Shown here piece by piece: positions 1-7,731 of a stretch of DNA of 25,762 nucleotides. Below the pieces are notes generated by a model. That model saw only the letters and a list, made by a program, of their open reading frames with translations, searched no databases and was not told the DNA's origin. Location of the stretch: IMG/VR virus record IMGVR_UViG_3300044539_000252, positions 1 to 25,762 of that record, one strand, 5' to 3'. Source of the stretch: a virus. A program made the translations under genes and the position numbers. Each line of letters begins with the position of its first letter. Within the stretch, counting starts at the first letter, position 1.

Positions 1-913
1 TGAAGATAGCTGAATAACGATCAGATGCACCGTTGCCAGTGAATGTAGCAGGGGTTGTGTAACCTCCACCAGCAGTTACTGTTGGGTTAGCAACAGCTGT
101 ATCAGCTGAGTAGCCAGCGCCAGCACCACCAGCAACCTTAAGAACCTGTGTGGTCTCAATGAATACTGTGTCGTACAAACGGCCAATCTCACCAAGCATG
201 AAGTTACCTGGAGCTGCGTACTTTGTGACTTCAATAAATTCTGGATTGTCACGAAGCTTACGGCTTTGGTGTGGGTGGATGAAAGCAACATATGTCTCAC
301 CTAGGCGAGGGATGTTCTTGGTTGCAAGTGTCTCAACTGCGTCCTTGACTGTCTTTGGTGTCAAGTTAAAGGCACCTGTCATAGAAGCGCGGCTTGTACC
401 CTTTGTACCATCTGCATACCAGTTATTAACTGCTGAGAGGTTAGAGCGGTCTTCACCGTAGATTGTTGATGTAGCTGCATATAGTGTGTCGCGTGAAAGC
501 TGATCTAGATAGATAGCCATGTTACGACCTAGAAGACGTGAGGCTGAAGCCATTACGTCATCGAATGAAGCGTTTAGAAGTAGTTCTGAAACAGCAAGAG
601 CATATCCATGCTCTGACACTGTGATTGAGAACTGTTGGGCTGTTAGTGCGTTAGTTTGCATACGAACGCCTTCAACGAGTGAACCCGCAAAGCCGAGGTT
701 GTTATAACGCATAAAGTTAATCTGAAGACCAGGCGCTACGCCTAGTTCTGTCTTCTTAACTGCAAACTGCTCAAAGCGAAGGATTGGCATGGCCTGGAAA
801 AGAATTTCCTTAGACCAGATTGTCTGGATCGCTTGTGTCAGTTGGGTATTGGTACCTGAGTACGCGGTAGGCGCAGCGGCTAAATTGCCAGTACCTGTAA
901 TGGATGATGCCAT
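1..913 (-). CDS. Major capsid protein, N4-gp56-like family (3' end beyond window)
   Basis: Capsid shell subunit. The open frame starts at ATG 913 and runs off the left edge after about 304 codons without a stop, so only the N-terminal part is visible. Recognisable stretches are INFMRYNNLGFAGSLVEGV near residue 65, the N-terminal-arm region rich in Thr/Gln, and TYVAFIHPHQSRKLRDNPEF followed by GEIGRLYDTVFIET near residues 210-255, which are typical of N4gp56-type phage coat proteins. An AAGGAG ribosome-binding site lies 8 bases before the ATG. It follows the scaffold and portal genes in the standard head-gene order, which supports the call. Family assignment is by motif memory; structural role is confident. 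Confidence 0.9.
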   Translation of the reverse strand, partial: MASSITGTGNLAAAPTAYSGTNTQLTQAIQTIWSKEILFQAMPILRFEQFAVKKTELGVAPGLQINFMRYNNLGFAGSLVEGVRMQTNALTAQQFSITVSEHGYALAVSELLLNASFDDVMASASRLLGRNMAIYLDQLSRDTLYAATSTIYGEDRSNLSAVNNWYADGTKGTSRASMTGAFNLTPKTVKDAVETLATKNIPRLGETYVAFIHPHQSRKLRDNPEFIEVTKYAAPGNFMLGEIGRLYDTVFIETTQVLKVAGGAGAGYSADTAVANPTVTAGGGYTTPATFTGNGASDRYSAIF

Positions 914-948
914 TTAAATTGACTCCTTGTTAGATTTTGGGTTGGGGG

Positions 949-1728
949 TTAACCGAACAGCCCGCGAGACTTCCCACGAGCGGTGTCGCTCATGAGTCGT
1001 TCTCTATATTTTGCGTATTCGTTCATCGGCATTGCCGCAATTTCTTGTGGCGTAAGGGTACGTTGCTCCATATTAGTTTCCAGTGGTCCAGCGGGAGGAG
1101 CAGAAATGCTCGTTCCCTTCATTTCTTTTCTGGCGTTCTGCATAGCAGACTGCGCAGATTCAAGAATACTTGCTGAACGTTCCTTCAATCGTTCTACGCT
1201 TTCAGCGATCTCTTCGCGGGTGTTACCCTGAATAAAATCAACTAACTGCGGAATGATATTGTCACGTTCTTCTTCAATTACTTGAGTACGATAAAATTGT
1301 AAATCTGCATATAACTTTTCTTGCTCCAGAAGAGCGAAGGCTCGTTCGCGTTCAGTACGCTCACGCTCCAACTGCTCCTGCAACTCTGACAATCGAGCAT
1401 CTGCATATGACTTGGAATCTAGTTCCGACAATGCCTCTACTCTTGCTCGTTCTGCCTCTGCTTGCGCATCTGCATTACGACGAGCTGCTTCTTCTTCTTT
1501 TTCTTTTCGTAGTGAATTAAGTTCTTCCTTCAAACTTTCAATTTGAGGGTAGAGCTTATCCTTTTCTTGATGTCGGACTCTTGCTAGATCTTCGTCAGTA
1601 TAGAACTTGTTAAGACTAGTAGAATCTGTAGTAGTAACAGTCGGCGCGTCAACGCCCGACACATTTACAACTGGAGCTGTGTTGGCTTCTGCTTCAAAAG
1701 CAGCCGCCATAGTTTCTGCATTTTCCAT
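949..1728 (-). CDS. Capsid scaffolding protein (coiled coil)
   Basis: A 259-residue acidic/charged protein between portal and major capsid genes, the usual place for the scaffold that templates procapsid assembly and then leaves the shell. Residues roughly 45-190 are almost pure heptad-like Glu/Lys/Arg/Leu sequence (many ER, EE and AE pairs), predicting a long coiled coil; the N-terminal 40 residues are Ala/Thr-rich and probably disordered. The C-terminal tail is basic and glycine-containing (TARGKSRGLFG), a plausible coat-binding end as in other scaffolds. GGATGT lies just before the ATG. No protease motif is visible. Function is inferred from synteny and composition, not from a specific domain. 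Confidence 0.82.
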   Translation of the reverse strand: MENAETMAAAFEAEANTAPVVNVSGVDAPTVTTTDSTSLNKFYTDEDLARVRHQEKDKLYPQIESLKEELNSLRKEKEEEAARRNADAQAEAERARVEALSELDSKSYADARLSELQEQLERERTERERAFALLEQEKLYADLQFYRTQVIEEERDNIIPQLVDFIQGNTREEIAESVERLKERSASILESAQSAMQNARKEMKGTSISAPPAGPLETNMEQRTLTPQEIAAMPMNEYAKYRERLMSDTARGKSRGLFG

Positions 1729-1818
1729 TTTTATACATCCTTTATGTCCTAGGGGTCGTTGTCCGAAGTAAGAGCACGAGTGACCAAACGTTGTATTACG
1801 AGTTTATTTTCTCTATCC

Positions 1819-1858
1819 CTATGAAAAATTACAGGCTAAACACCTTTATTTTTCATAG
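1819..1858 (-). repeat. 11-bp perfect inverted repeat across the portal stop codon
   Basis: CTATGAAAAAT (arm 1848-1858 read leftward) pairs with ATTTTTCATAG (1819-1829), with an 18-base loop that contains the portal stop region and the motif TTTAGCCTG. It is AT-rich and lacks a clean U-tract, so it is a poor intrinsic terminator. It may act as a transcript 3' end, an RNA-processing site or a regulator site between portal and scaffold. The remaining 1729-1818 stretch holds no gene that I can see. Confidence 0.5.
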
Positions 1859-3567
1859 CCTTCTGGAACACGTCTCTGTGGGAGTTGGGTTCCATAAGCT
1901 TGTGTGACGAGGTTGCCGCGCAGGGCTTGGTCGCCCATCTGTGCGGCAATAGTTGCGTCGTCAATTACTGGAGGTAATACAGACTGAGGAACTCCTGCTT
2001 CAGGACCTCCGCCGCCTACAGGCTGAGCTGGGCCTCCGCCAGGCCCTAGCTGTGCTGACTGCATACCAGTTAACATCATGATGTCATTTTCAATTTGAGT
2101 CTGTACCAACTTAAGAGCGCCATCAGATTTAGCATCTTCAATAAGTTCTTGACGAATTTCTGTAAGTTTTGCCGCTGGGAACTCTTCCCCAAGTGCCCGT
2201 AGGGCGCCTTCTTTAGATTCAAGGCCTAGAGACAGCTTGCTTTGAATCTCGTTAAGTGCAATAAGTTTATCTAGAGGCAGTGGCTGTGGAAAATAAACAT
2301 AGTTTTGAAAAGTTAATGGGTCATTAGGATCTAATTGAGCTGCCTGGCCTGGCTTTAGAGGCACCGTGTGGGAATTAGGATCCCAAATAAATGTTTCAGG
2401 CTCTTTGACTGCAAGGCTTACAAGGATTAACTCATTAACTCTTTCCAAGCCGTGCGCATATTGAATAATCTTTTGATGGTAACGGTTCATCAAAGGCTGG
2501 AATTGAATAGAAAGCGCTACGCCAGAGGTGTTAGAGATTGGTTGTGCTTGGCCAAGGGCGGTTTCAGGAACACCAATCATCTCGTGCATAGACTTCTTTA
2601 GTAAAGCCATGAAGTCCATGGCGCCTTTTAGGCCTTGAGCTCCGCCTTCAAGGTTTTCTACCTTAGCGTCTTTTGGAAGCCCGCCCCAAACTTTATTAGC
2701 ACCCTTTTCTAGCTGAGATGCCTTTGCTCCAATGATGACCGTAACTGGCGCTGCGTGGTAGTTAACGATGTCCGCAATATCTGTAGCGGTTTCATTGTAC
2801 GCACGGTTAATGTTAATAATGTCATTGCAGTCTGATAGGCCCCAAGGAGAACCAGATATACGAACGTTTGGAATATGAACAACAGGGATAGTACCAAGCG
2901 GGTTAGGGCGAGAGTCAATAAGCTCATCGTTGATATATTCCTCAATGATGTCGTCTGTCAAAATTTCTGTGTAAGTAAAGACTTGACGTGTTCCTTCTAA
3001 TGATGTTCCCCAGAAACGATACTTAAGCTTGAAACGGATTAAGCGTTCGCGGTCATGGGGGTGAAACTCTGGAAAAGCAAAAGATGAGTTAAGTGGGAGA
3101 ACGCGTACACGGCCAGGGTGGTTTCTACCAGCTGGATCAACCCAAGCTTCTTCATAAGCTACTTTGATAAAACAATCTCCAGAAACAGAGCCTTGCTGCC
3201 CAATCTCCCAAAGCACTGTAGCTTTGTTGTTATCTACTTCCCAAACGCGTTCAAGTAAGTCAGGGACAATAGCTTCTGTTAATTTAGATGAGCGAAAGTT
3301 AACGCCCTTACCAAATGTAAAGTTAATTAAAAAGTCTGTAAATGCTCTGTAATAGTTGAGCATGATCTGTGCTTCGCCTGTTTGACGGCGGTATGAATAG
3401 TGATGACCAAGGTACATCGCCCAGTTAAGGGAATAACGGTTTAAGCGAGGGCCGTGTACTTCAAACTCTTCATCTGCAAGCTCTACAAGCCCCAGTGGGG
3501 AGATAGAGATTGTTAAGTCAGAAGAGGCTGCGCGATAACTCGGAGGCGAGAAATCAATACCGCTCAC
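1846..3567 (-). CDS. Portal protein
   Basis: Forms the dodecameric ring at one capsid vertex through which terminase pumps DNA. The product is 573 residues. Support comes from its place directly between terminase and scaffold, and from portal-like sequence: an N-terminal region with YYRAFTDFLINFTFGKGVNF, a central beta-rich wing with repeated INRAYNETATDIADIV, and a helical stem/crown (MHEMIGVPETALGQAQPISNTSG is typical of actinophage portals). I chose GTG 3567, because AGAGG lies 6 bases upstream; TTG 3570 is also in frame but only 3 bases from the same site. The C-terminus is Gly/Pro/Gln-rich and probably flexible. Confidence 0.9.
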   Translation of the reverse strand: MSGIDFSPPSYRAASSDLTISISPLGLVELADEEFEVHGPRLNRYSLNWAMYLGHHYSYRRQTGEAQIMLNYYRAFTDFLINFTFGKGVNFRSSKLTEAIVPDLLERVWEVDNNKATVLWEIGQQGSVSGDCFIKVAYEEAWVDPAGRNHPGRVRVLPLNSSFAFPEFHPHDRERLIRFKLKYRFWGTSLEGTRQVFTYTEILTDDIIEEYINDELIDSRPNPLGTIPVVHIPNVRISGSPWGLSDCNDIININRAYNETATDIADIVNYHAAPVTVIIGAKASQLEKGANKVWGGLPKDAKVENLEGGAQGLKGAMDFMALLKKSMHEMIGVPETALGQAQPISNTSGVALSIQFQPLMNRYHQKIIQYAHGLERVNELILVSLAVKEPETFIWDPNSHTVPLKPGQAAQLDPNDPLTFQNYVYFPQPLPLDKLIALNEIQSKLSLGLESKEGALRALGEEFPAAKLTEIRQELIEDAKSDGALKLVQTQIENDIMMLTGMQSAQLGPGGGPAQPVGGGGPEAGVPQSVLPPVIDDATIAAQMGDQALRGNLVTQAYGTQLPQRRVPEGYEK

Positions 3568-3599
3568 CAATCACCTCTTTCAAAATAAGTAAAACTCAA

Positions 3600-3623
3600 T
3601 GTCGATATATTAACATATCGACA
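3600..3623. promoter_or_regulatory. 24-bp near-perfect palindrome with two TGTCGA half-sites
   Basis: The arms TGTCGATATATT and AACATATCGACA pair with one mismatch. It sits in the 55-base gap upstream of the portal gene, just after the stop of the 101-residue gene. The half-site TGTCGA also forms the core of the two AATTTGTCGACA elements at 6163-6174 and 24586-24597. It could be an operator for a dimeric phage regulator, or just an AT-rich RNA hairpin. Evidence is sequence symmetry only. Confidence 0.45.
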
Positions 3624-3625
3624 GC

Positions 3626-3931
3626 TTATATGAAGCGTTCGCCTCGGATGTTGCCTTGCCCGACCTTCTTGGTTATTTTCTTTTTCTTTTGCTCTTCTTC
3701 TTTGTCACGTTTTTCTTGGGCGTAGTCACGAAACCTAGGGTCTATATCTTTCTTAGATTTAACGTATTGACCGCCCATTTGGTTGTATTTAGCATGAATC
3801 CAGTGGCCGCGAGCGGGAGAGTTTTTAGAAAACTTTGCCCCTGCTTGAGCAGTAATCATGTTCCAAAGTTTAGGGTTAGCAGCAACCTGCGTTGGGGTTT
3901 CTTTTGCTTCTCTACCTGAGATGAGTGCCAT
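3626..3931 (-). CDS. Small basic protein of the head module, unknown function
   Basis: I do not recognise this 101-residue protein. It has a compact N-terminal half (WNMITAQAGAKFSKN, then ARGHWIHAKYNQMGGQYV) and a highly charged C-terminal helix rich in Lys/Glu (residues about 65-90), giving a basic protein that could contact DNA or RNA. AAAGGA lies 6 bases before the ATG. It lies between terminase and portal in the leftward head operon, so a minor structural or packaging accessory role is plausible. The similar ARGHWIHAKYNQ-type sequence is, from memory, common in actinophage small head-module proteins, but no function is known to me. Confidence 0.7.
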   Translation of the reverse strand: MALISGREAKETPTQVAANPKLWNMITAQAGAKFSKNSPARGHWIHAKYNQMGGQYVKSKKDIDPRFRDYAQEKRDKEEEQKKKKITKKVGQGNIRGERFI

Positions 3932-3952
3932 TTATAATCCTTTAGATAGGTA

Positions 3953-3991
3953 GCCGCCCCCTGCCGCCACGTAAGGGGCAGGGGGAACGGC
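3953..3991 (-). terminator. Strong GC-rich hairpin between two head-module genes
   Basis: Read leftward, GCCGttCCCCCTGCC pairs with GGCAGGGGGCGGC, a stem of about 13 bp with a two-base bulge. No U-tract follows, so it is not a standard intrinsic terminator. It lies between the stop at 4007 and the ribosome-binding site of the gene starting at 3931. It could partially attenuate or protect the transcript end and so set relative gene dosage. Confidence 0.5.
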
Positions 3992-4006
3992 TTGCTATTT
4001 AATTTA

Positions 4007-4405
4007 TTAGTCTTGAACTACAGCAGGATTAAGAGCCTGTTGATGAGCGCCATTACGGAATACCTCTTCAAAACGGTTATCGCCATGGTCAGCAAATGCG
4101 CCAGCAGAAAAATCATTTAAGCTGCTTGGAGCTTCTACCCAAGCTGCAGAACCAACGTGTGCGCGCTCGCGCATTGTTTCTTCTGGAAGCTTTTCAAATA
4201 CGTTTGCATTACGGTTTGGACGGCCAGGTGCAGGCATATATCCGTGCATTGCGCCTGTTGTAAAAGATTGTGGAACATCGGTATCAGTCGCGATACCTTC
4301 TTCAAAGCGTAGTGGGCCGCGTTGTCCTGGGACAGCGCCTGCCATCTTACGGTCGTATGTAGGGCTGTGCTTCTCAGGGAAGCGAGGGGCTGGTGCGATT
4401 GACAT
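4007..4405 (-). CDS. Hypothetical head-module protein, 132 residues
   Basis: I do not recognise a family. The sequence looks largely extended or disordered, with many Pro, Gly, Ala and Asn residues and few long hydrophobic runs (for example MHGYMPAPGRPNRNANVFEK and NDFSAGAFADHGDNRFEEVF). A good TAGGAG site lies 5 bases before the ATG. It is placed directly downstream of terminase, with a 78-base gap that carries a TTTAGCCTG motif and the palindrome TGAGG-A-CCTCA. A small virion or packaging accessory protein is the simplest guess from position alone. Confidence 0.7.
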   Translation of the reverse strand: MSIAPAPRFPEKHSPTYDRKMAGAVPGQRGPLRFEEGIATDTDVPQSFTTGAMHGYMPAPGRPNRNANVFEKLPEETMRERAHVGSAAWVEAPSSLNDFSAGAFADHGDNRFEEVFRNGAHQQALNPAVVQD

Positions 4406-4483
4406 ATAAACTCCTAAATTGGTTTGAGGACCTCAGTCAATAGTGTGCTACGTAAGTAAGACAAAATCAGGCTAAAGTCATAA

Positions 4484-6055
4484 CTATCTATAAAACGGTG
4501 AACTCGAAACCTCAACTGATGGCATAGTTAAATCCATGGTTAAGGCCACAGCAATAGCTAAAGAGTCGGCGTAGTCATCATGAGCATGTGCTTCGTCTGG
4601 TGCTTTGGCTAAAAAATTAGGGCCCTGGAACTTAGTCTCTAGATCTGTCATCTGCTGGTAGAACCGCTTCCAGGTACGTAGGCGGCGAGTTTTTGCGTGA
4701 GCAGGCCACCCAACCATACGTCGGTCAATAAGTGCCTTAAGGTGCTTCCACCGCTTTGACTGTTCGGGTTGGCTACTGCCAATTGAATAAACCTCAGATT
4801 TTGGTAAAAGCAGTTTAAGTCGTTGAGCTACTGCGTCACCAACACCGTTAGCGTCTACGCCAACACCTAGCACATCGTAACTACTTAAGAACTGAACAAT
4901 TTGAAAATATTGATCTTCCCAATCGTCACCTTGGATCTCTAACCAATTAAGAACGCGGTGGTCAAAGTAACCAAACTCATCTGGGCGATCCCAATCTACC
5001 CACACAACAGTAACTACAGTTGAGTCAAGTTTTCGTGCGGGGTCGATTCCAACAACGACAGGTGTTCGGTGCCAGGCTTTAACAGTTTCTTGGGAGGTGT
5101 CGCCGAGCTCGTCCATAATAGTTGATGTAACGAACATTCCGCGCTCCAACAACCATTTGCATGAGTACGACATCTGGAACTCATCGGAATCCTCCCCTAC
5201 ACGAAGCATTTCTTTTTTAATAAACTTACCGTAGTTCTCGTTAACCTTAGCTACATCTCGCCAGTCCCACTCAAAGTGGTTCTGTTTAGAACGTGCGCCT
5301 GTCTGTCTACGTTTGTTTAACTGAATAGAACGATAAAAATTATTCTTGTGCGTAGTCGGGGTACCCGTTTTAACCATGGTTCCTGAGTAGTACGCAAGCA
5401 TTGGGGAGATGGACTTTGACACTACAAAGTCATCCGCCTCTTGACACTCATCAATAACGATAAGGTGGAAAGATTTAGATTCAATCTTTGCGCGAGGGTT
5501 AGCTGTCATCATCATTAGAGATGAGCCAGAGTTCTTAAGTTTAATCTGCCGTGTAACGCCTGGAACTTTTCCTAGGGAGTCGTCAATTTCAGGATCACCC
5601 AAGATCTCTAGTGCGCGCTCTGATGTAAGACGGTTTACTGTACGACCAAATAGTGTTTCTACCTGACCCTCAACAGGAGCAAACATACCGATCCACACAC
5701 CATTAGCAAACTTGCCTAATAGGTCTGGGTACATCTTTGCTAAACGTGGGAGTAGCACCATTAGCGCGGCTACTGTGTTGGCAATGGTTTCTGACTTGCC
5801 TGACTGACGTGCGGCAAGCGCGGTAATTTCTTCACCATCGTTAATGATTACAGACTCAATAACTCTGCGGGCTAGAGGCATTTGATAAGGGTGTAGCTCA
5901 TGGCCTACAAGCGCAGTTTGAAACTGGATACAACGATCTACAAGTTTGTTAACAAATTCTTTTGAGAGCTCATCAAGCTCTTCAATTTCTTCTTCGGGCG
6001 CAAGGTCTTCTTCTTCATCAGGAAAAAACTCTTCTTCATCCATTGCTGTGTCCAT
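4484..6055 (-). CDS. terL: Terminase large subunit (ATPase and nuclease)
   Basis: Packaging motor that translocates DNA into the procapsid and cuts concatemers. In the 523-residue product, the Walker A-like P-loop AARQSGKSET is near residues 81-90, and Walker B LIVIDEC near 198-204 carries the Asp-Glu pair. The RNase H-like nuclease has three acidic positions: GIDPA near 337, GVDAN near 400 and the final HDDYADS near 492-498. The N-terminus is very acidic. An in-frame TTG at 6082 exists, but it lies inside a terminator hairpin, whereas ATG 6055 has AGGG about 8 bases upstream, so 6055 is preferred. No small terminase subunit was identified. Confidence 0.95.
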   Translation of the reverse strand: MDTAMDEEEFFPDEEEDLAPEEEIEELDELSKEFVNKLVDRCIQFQTALVGHELHPYQMPLARRVIESVIINDGEEITALAARQSGKSETIANTVAALMVLLPRLAKMYPDLLGKFANGVWIGMFAPVEGQVETLFGRTVNRLTSERALEILGDPEIDDSLGKVPGVTRQIKLKNSGSSLMMMTANPRAKIESKSFHLIVIDECQEADDFVVSKSISPMLAYYSGTMVKTGTPTTHKNNFYRSIQLNKRRQTGARSKQNHFEWDWRDVAKVNENYGKFIKKEMLRVGEDSDEFQMSYSCKWLLERGMFVTSTIMDELGDTSQETVKAWHRTPVVVGIDPARKLDSTVVTVVWVDWDRPDEFGYFDHRVLNWLEIQGDDWEDQYFQIVQFLSSYDVLGVGVDANGVGDAVAQRLKLLLPKSEVYSIGSSQPEQSKRWKHLKALIDRRMVGWPAHAKTRRLRTWKRFYQQMTDLETKFQGPNFLAKAPDEAHAHDDYADSLAIAVALTMDLTMPSVEVSSSPFYR

Positions 6056-6079
6056 TGTGTTCCCTAGTCTAGGTGAAAA

Positions 6080-6114
6080 CAAAAAGCCTGGGCGTTTAAA
6101 CCCAGGACTTTTTG
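6080..6114 (-). terminator. Intrinsic terminator upstream of the terminase gene
   Basis: Read leftward, CAAAAAG-t-CCTGGG pairs with CCCAGG-CTTTTTG around a TTTAAACG loop and is followed by TTTT. This closes the small-gene unit ending at 6178 just before the terminase start. Because the hairpin and its tail overlap the in-frame TTG at 6082, it also argues for the ATG start at 6055. U-runs on both sides make it potentially bidirectional. Confidence 0.75.
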
Positions 6115-6162
6115 ATTGCCATCACGGGGGAGAGAAGAGAGGCAAGAGAAGCTTAGCACAAT

Positions 6163-6174
6163 TGTCGACAAATT
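6163..6174 (-). promoter_or_regulatory. Putative operator AATTTGTCGACA, copy 1
   Basis: On the leftward strand this 12-mer is identical to the copy at 24586-24597, and its core TTGTCGACAA is a 10-bp perfect palindrome here. It lies in the 122-base gap in front of terminase, next to a TGCTAAGCT sequence that could be an extended -10 for a leftward promoter. Two identical copies in two control regions suggest a phage regulator site. This is inference from repeat and position. Confidence 0.5.
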
Positions 6175-6177
6175 GAT

Positions 6178-6423
6178 TTAATGGCGGGTTGTTCGGCGGT
6201 TTAACTCATCTATAACCGCATGCAAGGCTTCCGCCCCTAATAAAGCCTCATTTAAGAACATAGGCTCTCTTTGTTTTGAGTAAGCGGTCATGCAACGGCC
6301 GATCTCATACAATGATTGATCAACCCACTGCTCAAGCTCTGCGGTAGGGATCTTAGATACTCTATTAGAAACCTTTTCAGAAAACGGCTTTAACCAAGGT
6401 TCTTTCTTTTTAAAAAGATTCAT
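6178..6423 (-). CDS. Small helical protein, unknown function
   Basis: 81 residues, not assigned to a family. After a basic start (MNLFKKKEPW), it appears all-helical, with ELEQWVDQSLYEIGRC and FLNEALLGAEALHAVIDELN as amphipathic helices. From memory, similar small helical proteins occur in actinophages, but I know no function. I chose ATG 6423, which overlaps the end of the upstream gene by 14 bases with GGAT about 7 bases before it; TTG 6453 and ATG 6435 are in-frame alternatives with poorer spacing. It is the last gene before the terminator at 6080-6114. Confidence 0.7.
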   Translation of the reverse strand: MNLFKKKEPWLKPFSEKVSNRVSKIPTAELEQWVDQSLYEIGRCMTAYSKQREPMFLNEALLGAEALHAVIDELNRRTTRH

Positions 6424-6700
6424 CAAATAATCCATCCTCTGGCTTCCAAGCAATTCTAGCTTTCATAGCGTCAGATAGTATCTTATCAATCTTATCTTCA
6501 TCTTCCCAGCCAATTTGAGGGCGCTCGACCCACAGGCCTAAATAAAAACCTGGTTCTGTAAATGGAGCCCGCATCACCAAGCACTTACCTTTTCTGTAGG
6601 GCATTTCAGTTTCTTGGGTAGTTCCTATTTCAAAAATAGGTAGCACTTTTTTATGCCAGTAGCGTAGTTTTCCAACGTATAGGGGCCCGTATGATTTCAA
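6410..6700 (-). CDS. Conserved-looking hypothetical protein with TTG start
   Basis: 96 residues with a compact, aromatic-rich core: LRYWHKKVLPIFEIGTTQE, MPYRKGKCLVMRAPF and GFYLGLWVERPQIGW. I do not recognise a named family. The composition suggests a small folded beta protein with a C-terminal helix. The start is a TTG with an excellent AAGGAG site 5 bases upstream, which overlaps the stop of the preceding gene, so the two are probably translationally coupled; no in-frame ATG lies near the N-terminus. It is third from last in the leftward unit that ends at 6178. Confidence 0.72.
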   Translation of the reverse strand: MKSYGPLYVGKLRYWHKKVLPIFEIGTTQETEMPYRKGKCLVMRAPFTEPGFYLGLWVERPQIGWEDEDKIDKILSDAMKARIAWKPEDGLFDESF

Positions 6701-6702
6701 AT

Positions 6703-7245
6703 TTACTCCTTTGTGCCAAACAACGTCTCGTCAAGTGTGTAAGGGTCACCTTGTTGTATGCGGCTAGCCGTAGCCGCTGAATGACTGAAGCGCTCTTTAG
6801 TTCCCGCAGATAAAGCGTCCAGGTCAGCCTCGTGATGAGACGAACAAGCGTTCTCAATAATAGGTAAATAGTCATTAGTTGATGCGCTATTTTTAAGGCC
6901 TAGCCAGATATTAACTGGCACATCGTTGTACTGCCACCATTTACCGCTGCGCATAACAATTACTATAGTGTTTGTGTTGTTGTTGTACCCCACAGTGTAC
7001 GCTCTAGGACGCTTAGGGTTAGCTGTGGGCGCGGTGTACACCTCTGTGCCCACATTTGTAACGTCATTAGGTATAGATACTGACCAGTTTTTATCTATCT
7101 GGTTTGACGACGACTGAGCTGCAGGATCGTTATCAGAGGTGTTTCTTTTAAAAGTATTTAGATTACGTTCACTAGACTGTTTTAAAGCTGCCTCAGCTTC
7201 CGCAAGGCGTTGGTTCATTATTGCTTTAAGATCTTTTTTAGCCAT
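6703..7245 (-). CDS. KTSC-like domain protein
   Basis: 180 residues. Residues 1-60 are a charged helix and a Ser/Asn-rich linker. Residues about 80-130 resemble the KTSC domain, a small alpha-beta domain found in phage and bacterial proteins: VGYNNNTNTIVIVMRSGKWW, then QYNDVPVNIWLGLKNSAST gives the strand pattern and the VP...W..L..A.S signature. The remainder is Ala/Ser-rich. The function of KTSC domains is not settled; nucleic acid contact has been suggested. It starts at ATG 7245, sharing one base with the upstream stop (TGATG), with GAGG just before. Confidence 0.7.
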   Translation of the reverse strand: MAKKDLKAIMNQRLAEAEAALKQSSERNLNTFKRNTSDNDPAAQSSSNQIDKNWSVSIPNDVTNVGTEVYTAPTANPKRPRAYTVGYNNNTNTIVIVMRSGKWWQYNDVPVNIWLGLKNSASTNDYLPIIENACSSHHEADLDALSAGTKERFSHSAATASRIQQGDPYTLDETLFGTKE

Positions 7246-7508
7246 CAATCCTCGCAGGTATGATTCTCGGTTTCTGTTTCTATAACTCTAGCTAAACAAA
7301 GCGCACAACGTAAATATTTAGGTGGTTTAAACTCATTTTGAGCAGTAGCGCCGAGCGGGAAGTTAGCTCCGTCCTCTGCGTACTCGGATTCATAATTATA
7401 AACTATTTCTGGTTCATCAAATAGTTCTCGTGGGAATGGCCCTTTTGGGTCCATTGCTCTTTGCGGAACAGGATGAACTTGAACAGCTTGCTTCTTACTT
7501 ATCCTCAT
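7245..7508 (-). CDS. Small protein with C-terminal zinc-binding motif
   Basis: 87 residues. The N-terminus is basic (MRISKKQAVQ), the middle is acidic (NYESEYAEDG), and the C-terminus contains CALC ... HTC, a CxxC-x9-HxC arrangement that could bind one zinc ion. I do not recognise a family. The start at ATG 7508 lies inside the last codons of the upstream gene (14-base overlap); an earlier in-frame TTG has no support. Position in a run of very small genes and the metal motif suggest a minor regulatory or nucleic-acid-binding factor, but that is a guess. Confidence 0.68.
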   Translation of the reverse strand: MRISKKQAVQVHPVPQRAMDPKGPFPRELFDEPEIVYNYESEYAEDGANFPLGATAQNEFKPPKYLRCALCLARVIETETENHTCED

Positions 7509-7680
7509 CTTTATCAGACGCCTTCTTCGATGATTTTTTTTCAACTGGAAGAGGGAAGTGACCTTCGTCTGCTCGTACTTTAAGCCATGGTGGCAAGCAC
7601 GTGTTGCAATAAGCCGCAGGAGATTCGGTGGGGTCGTTTACATAATAAAGAGCTGGGTTAGTACAGTTATAACAAGTCAT
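7495..7680 (-). CDS. Zinc-ribbon mini-protein
   Basis: 61 residues. CYNC at residues 3-6 and CNTC at about 25-28 form a two-knuckle (CxxC...CxxC) zinc ribbon, followed by a Lys/Asp/Glu tail (KKSSKKASDKDEDK). Similar Cys-rich mini-proteins are frequent in actinophages, with no defined role known to me. ATG 7680 gives the compact protein; an upstream in-frame TTG at 7698 lies inside a terminator stem and is rejected. Only about 20 bases separate the ATG from the hairpin and no ribosome-binding site is visible, so translation may begin on a short or leaderless transcript. Confidence 0.65.
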   Translation of the reverse strand: MTCYNCTNPALYYVNDPTESPAAYCNTCLPPWLKVRADEGHFPLPVEKKSSKKASDKDEDK

Positions 7681-7692
7681 ATAAAAAGTGTA

Positions 7693-7728
7693 CAGCAAAA
7701 GGGGCGGAAAATCTCCGCCCCCTTGCTG
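7693..7728 (-). terminator. Intrinsic terminator after the holin-like gene
   Basis: Read leftward, CAGCAAGGGGGCGGA pairs with TCCGCCCCTTTTGCTG, giving a very stable stem with a short GATTT-type loop, starting 4 bases after the stop at 7732. The descending arm contains TTTT and TTTTTAT follows 8 bases later. It ends or attenuates the 8335-7732 transcript before the zinc-ribbon gene. Confidence 0.75.
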
Positions 7729-7731
7729 AAC

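Noticed and set aside
150-707. Rightward open frames opposite the major capsid gene
   Set aside because: The leftward frame encodes a recognisable capsid protein with a good ribosome-binding site; the opposite frames have no motif or start signal.
4424-4434. TGAGGACCTCA palindrome as an operator
   Set aside because: Short, single copy and not repeated elsewhere that I noticed; too weak to call.
6056-6082. TTG start for terminase at 6082
   Set aside because: It lies inside an intrinsic terminator and has no ribosome-binding site; ATG 6055 has AGGG at good spacing.
7681-7698. TTG start for the zinc-ribbon gene at 7698
   Set aside because: It falls within the terminator stem; the ATG at 7680 begins the compact zinc ribbon.
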